Translations under genes and position numbers: made by a program | Notes under the pieces: model-generated | Seen by the model: only the letters and a program-made list of their open reading frames with translations | Told to the model about the DNA's origin: nothing | Databases searched by the model: none | Assembly (NCBI GenBank): GCA_029891345.1 | Contig: CM057000.1 | Coordinates: 127,509,338 to 127,573,337 of the forward strand | Direction: 5' to 3' | DNA from: Dryococelus australis | Taxonomy: Eukaryota > Arthropoda > Insecta > Phasmatodea > Phasmatidae | Length of the DNA: 64,000 nucleotides | Shown here: in pieces, positions 62,388-64,000 of the stretch | Layout: every line of letters starts with the position of its first letter | Position numbering within the stretch: the first letter of the stretch is position 1

Positions 62388-64000
62388 TCCTGGCATGTCT
62401 TCTTGGCTAACATATGTTCAAAATCTGGGGAAATATCTTTGTTTGAAACAACTCTCATTATGATTTACCTAGCTTCGTCGAATAACGCCAGGCGCGCGAT
62501 AACGCCCTTTCAAATCGTACACGTAGTTTCCAGCAAAACCAATAGATGGTGTTGCATGTATCTTTCCGGGAACGGAGCTCGTTGACCCCTCTTCACTCCC
62601 CGTTGCTGTCATCTACATTCGGTCAGCAGTTTCGTTTCAAGGATCTTGCGAGCGTGTTTCTGTTTGCGTGTGGGAGGAAATAAAACATCAAACATTTTCA
62701 GTACAATTTCAGGTAAGCCCGCTTATTTCTACAAAGCGACTTTCACACGATAAGTGTTACGTCAGCGCATTCAGCATTTCAAAGCATGTATTTTTTTATG
62801 TCGTTAAACAATGTTTTTGTGGCATGTTAGGATATTCAGTTGAGGTTAGGAAAGAAAATGTCGTTTCGGGAAATATCGCCACGTGCATGGCGGGCAATGA
62901 CGCCATGTTTAATATCTCTCATAAAGACTCGGTGGGTAACACCGCGTTTTGTTTCTCTCATAACGAGAGCTGAAAACAATAGCATTTATGGCCTACGGTT
63001 AAAGGCATTATGTTACAGTCATTTTTAACTTCATTTTTGGTGCTGTAAAAATAAAATAATTACTAAATTTATATCGAATGAAACATTGAATGTTTAGCAC
63101 ACCGGTGTATTGGCAGCAGTTTTGATTTCAATTTGGCACTGTGCCATTCATAAGTTTACAAAGAGGGTGACATTTTTTCTCCATATTACAGATGAAAATA
63201 TTCCTGCAATGGGGAAACCTCCATTCTTAAGGGCGCCCCCTACTTGGAAGTTTTTAGCGCGTTTGAGGAAGTGAAGCGCGGGAGCGATAAGGACGATATT
63301 GATACGCGCGCCTGATGCCCTTTCGCTCCTACGCGCAAGGCGCTGTTTCCGTTGTGCTGCGTGTACCTATGGGATTTTAAGCGGTGAACCTATCATTCGA
63401 TTGGTGGAAAGTATGCACCAAGGTTCACTGCAGGTCCCTATAGTAGTCTCGTATGTTTCCAACCAGTATATTATGAGCTTCAGCAGTGTGAAGAAGCCAT
63501 ATTTAGCTATGTTGAAGGGCTCAGGAAAAGCATTTATAATGTACATGATGTATCGAGAGTATTATACGTCCCTCGTCGAAATAGTGTTTTCTTTTCGTAC
63601 ATTGGTATCATGGGTACGCGTTTAATGGTTTCGTAAAAAAAAAAAAAAACGTGGATTTCAAACACACTGCAACGTGTTTCCACCGCCCTTAATCAGCGCG
63701 GCTACTGATAGACGAACTTAACACAAGGGAGGCTAGTCGTCAAGAGATTGAAAAACGCTGCGTACTGAGTTTCAAGCTCAGTTGTCAGTTCGTCGCGAGT
63801 CGATTATCGCACGAGTCACGAGCGATCCATCGCCGGGATCTTAACAAGTCACTACTCATATTTACCGCAACACTGAATTTTGAGAAGCCGCGCGTGCTCC
63901 CACGAACTCTGAATTGAAGGAGCTCGAGAGTCTGCGGCTCAAATCCGCCTCGTAGCTGCTGACGTCACTTTAGTTGACGATCATAACCCAGAATCGATTT
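62388..64000. other. Unassigned DNA, partly GC-richer
   Basis: Frames at 62668-62973 (101 codons) and 63299-63625 (108 codons) have no recognised domain. Sequence at 63220-63360 and 63760-64000 is moderately CpG-rich, with ACTGAG-TTTCAAG-CTCAGT as a small hairpin at about 63766-63784 and a TGACGTCA at 63960. An upstream region or first exon of a gene beyond the window is possible but unsupported. Confidence 0.35.

Overview
This is eukaryotic, almost certainly arthropod and most likely insect, nuclear DNA. I find no intact protein-coding gene in 64 kb. The sequence is AT-rich, has no bacterial-style gene packing, and is full of short DNA transposons, tRNA-derived SINE pieces, minisatellites and long (TA)n/(TG)n tracts. 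The only recognisable proteins are two broken transposases: a Tc1-like one with a DD36E catalytic spacing (50452-51650), and the C-terminal part of a mariner-like one with 37 residues between its last two acidic residues (27656-28255). This fits intergenic or intronic DNA of a large insect genome. I cannot name the species.

The dominant content is a set of miniature inverted-repeat elements (MITEs). They share terminal sequences close to GGCTGTTCACGGTAAA followed by GAGCACTTTT, and where flanks can be read they abut TA. I sort them into family A (about 420 bp; near 13961, 17079, 18635, 26506, 50201, 52021, 58295 and 61964), family B (about 240 bp; 11171, 38555 and a split copy at 43554) and family C (about 380-430 bp with related ends; 16171 partial, 23591, 25620, 51921). 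Several are nested: the Tc1-like element sits inside an A copy, another A copy sits inside a C copy, and the B copy at 43554-44642 carries about 0.86 kb of unrelated, partly GC-rich DNA. A fourth TIR element with different ends lies at 54360-55163.

Layout: 1-5 kb holds in-frame minisatellites, clustered AAGGTCA motifs and SINE pieces. 8.6-12 kb holds a diverged tandem duplication, a B MITE and an 86-bp tandem array. 13-19 kb holds A and C MITEs, short tandem repeats and a SINE. 19-23 kb holds a duplicated block next to microsatellites and a 27-unit 22-bp minisatellite. 23-28 kb holds C and A MITEs, a SINE and the mariner remnant. 28-40 kb is mostly featureless AT-rich DNA with one CpG-rich island (about 32.6-33.5 kb). 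40-45 kb holds a 66-bp minisatellite and the split B element. 48-54 kb holds microsatellites, a large inverted repeat and the nested transposon cluster. 54-57 kb holds the TIR element, an array of five tRNA A-box-like motifs and diverged repeats. 58-62.4 kb holds two more A copies. The final stretch has moderately GC-rich segments but no recognisable exon.

There is no gene network to describe; what can be reconstructed is the order of transposon insertions. Nothing here is clearly a new functional system. The most unusual items are the B MITE with the foreign GC-rich insert, the five-unit A-box array, the inverted repeat built around microsatellites, and the ordered variants in the 22-bp array.
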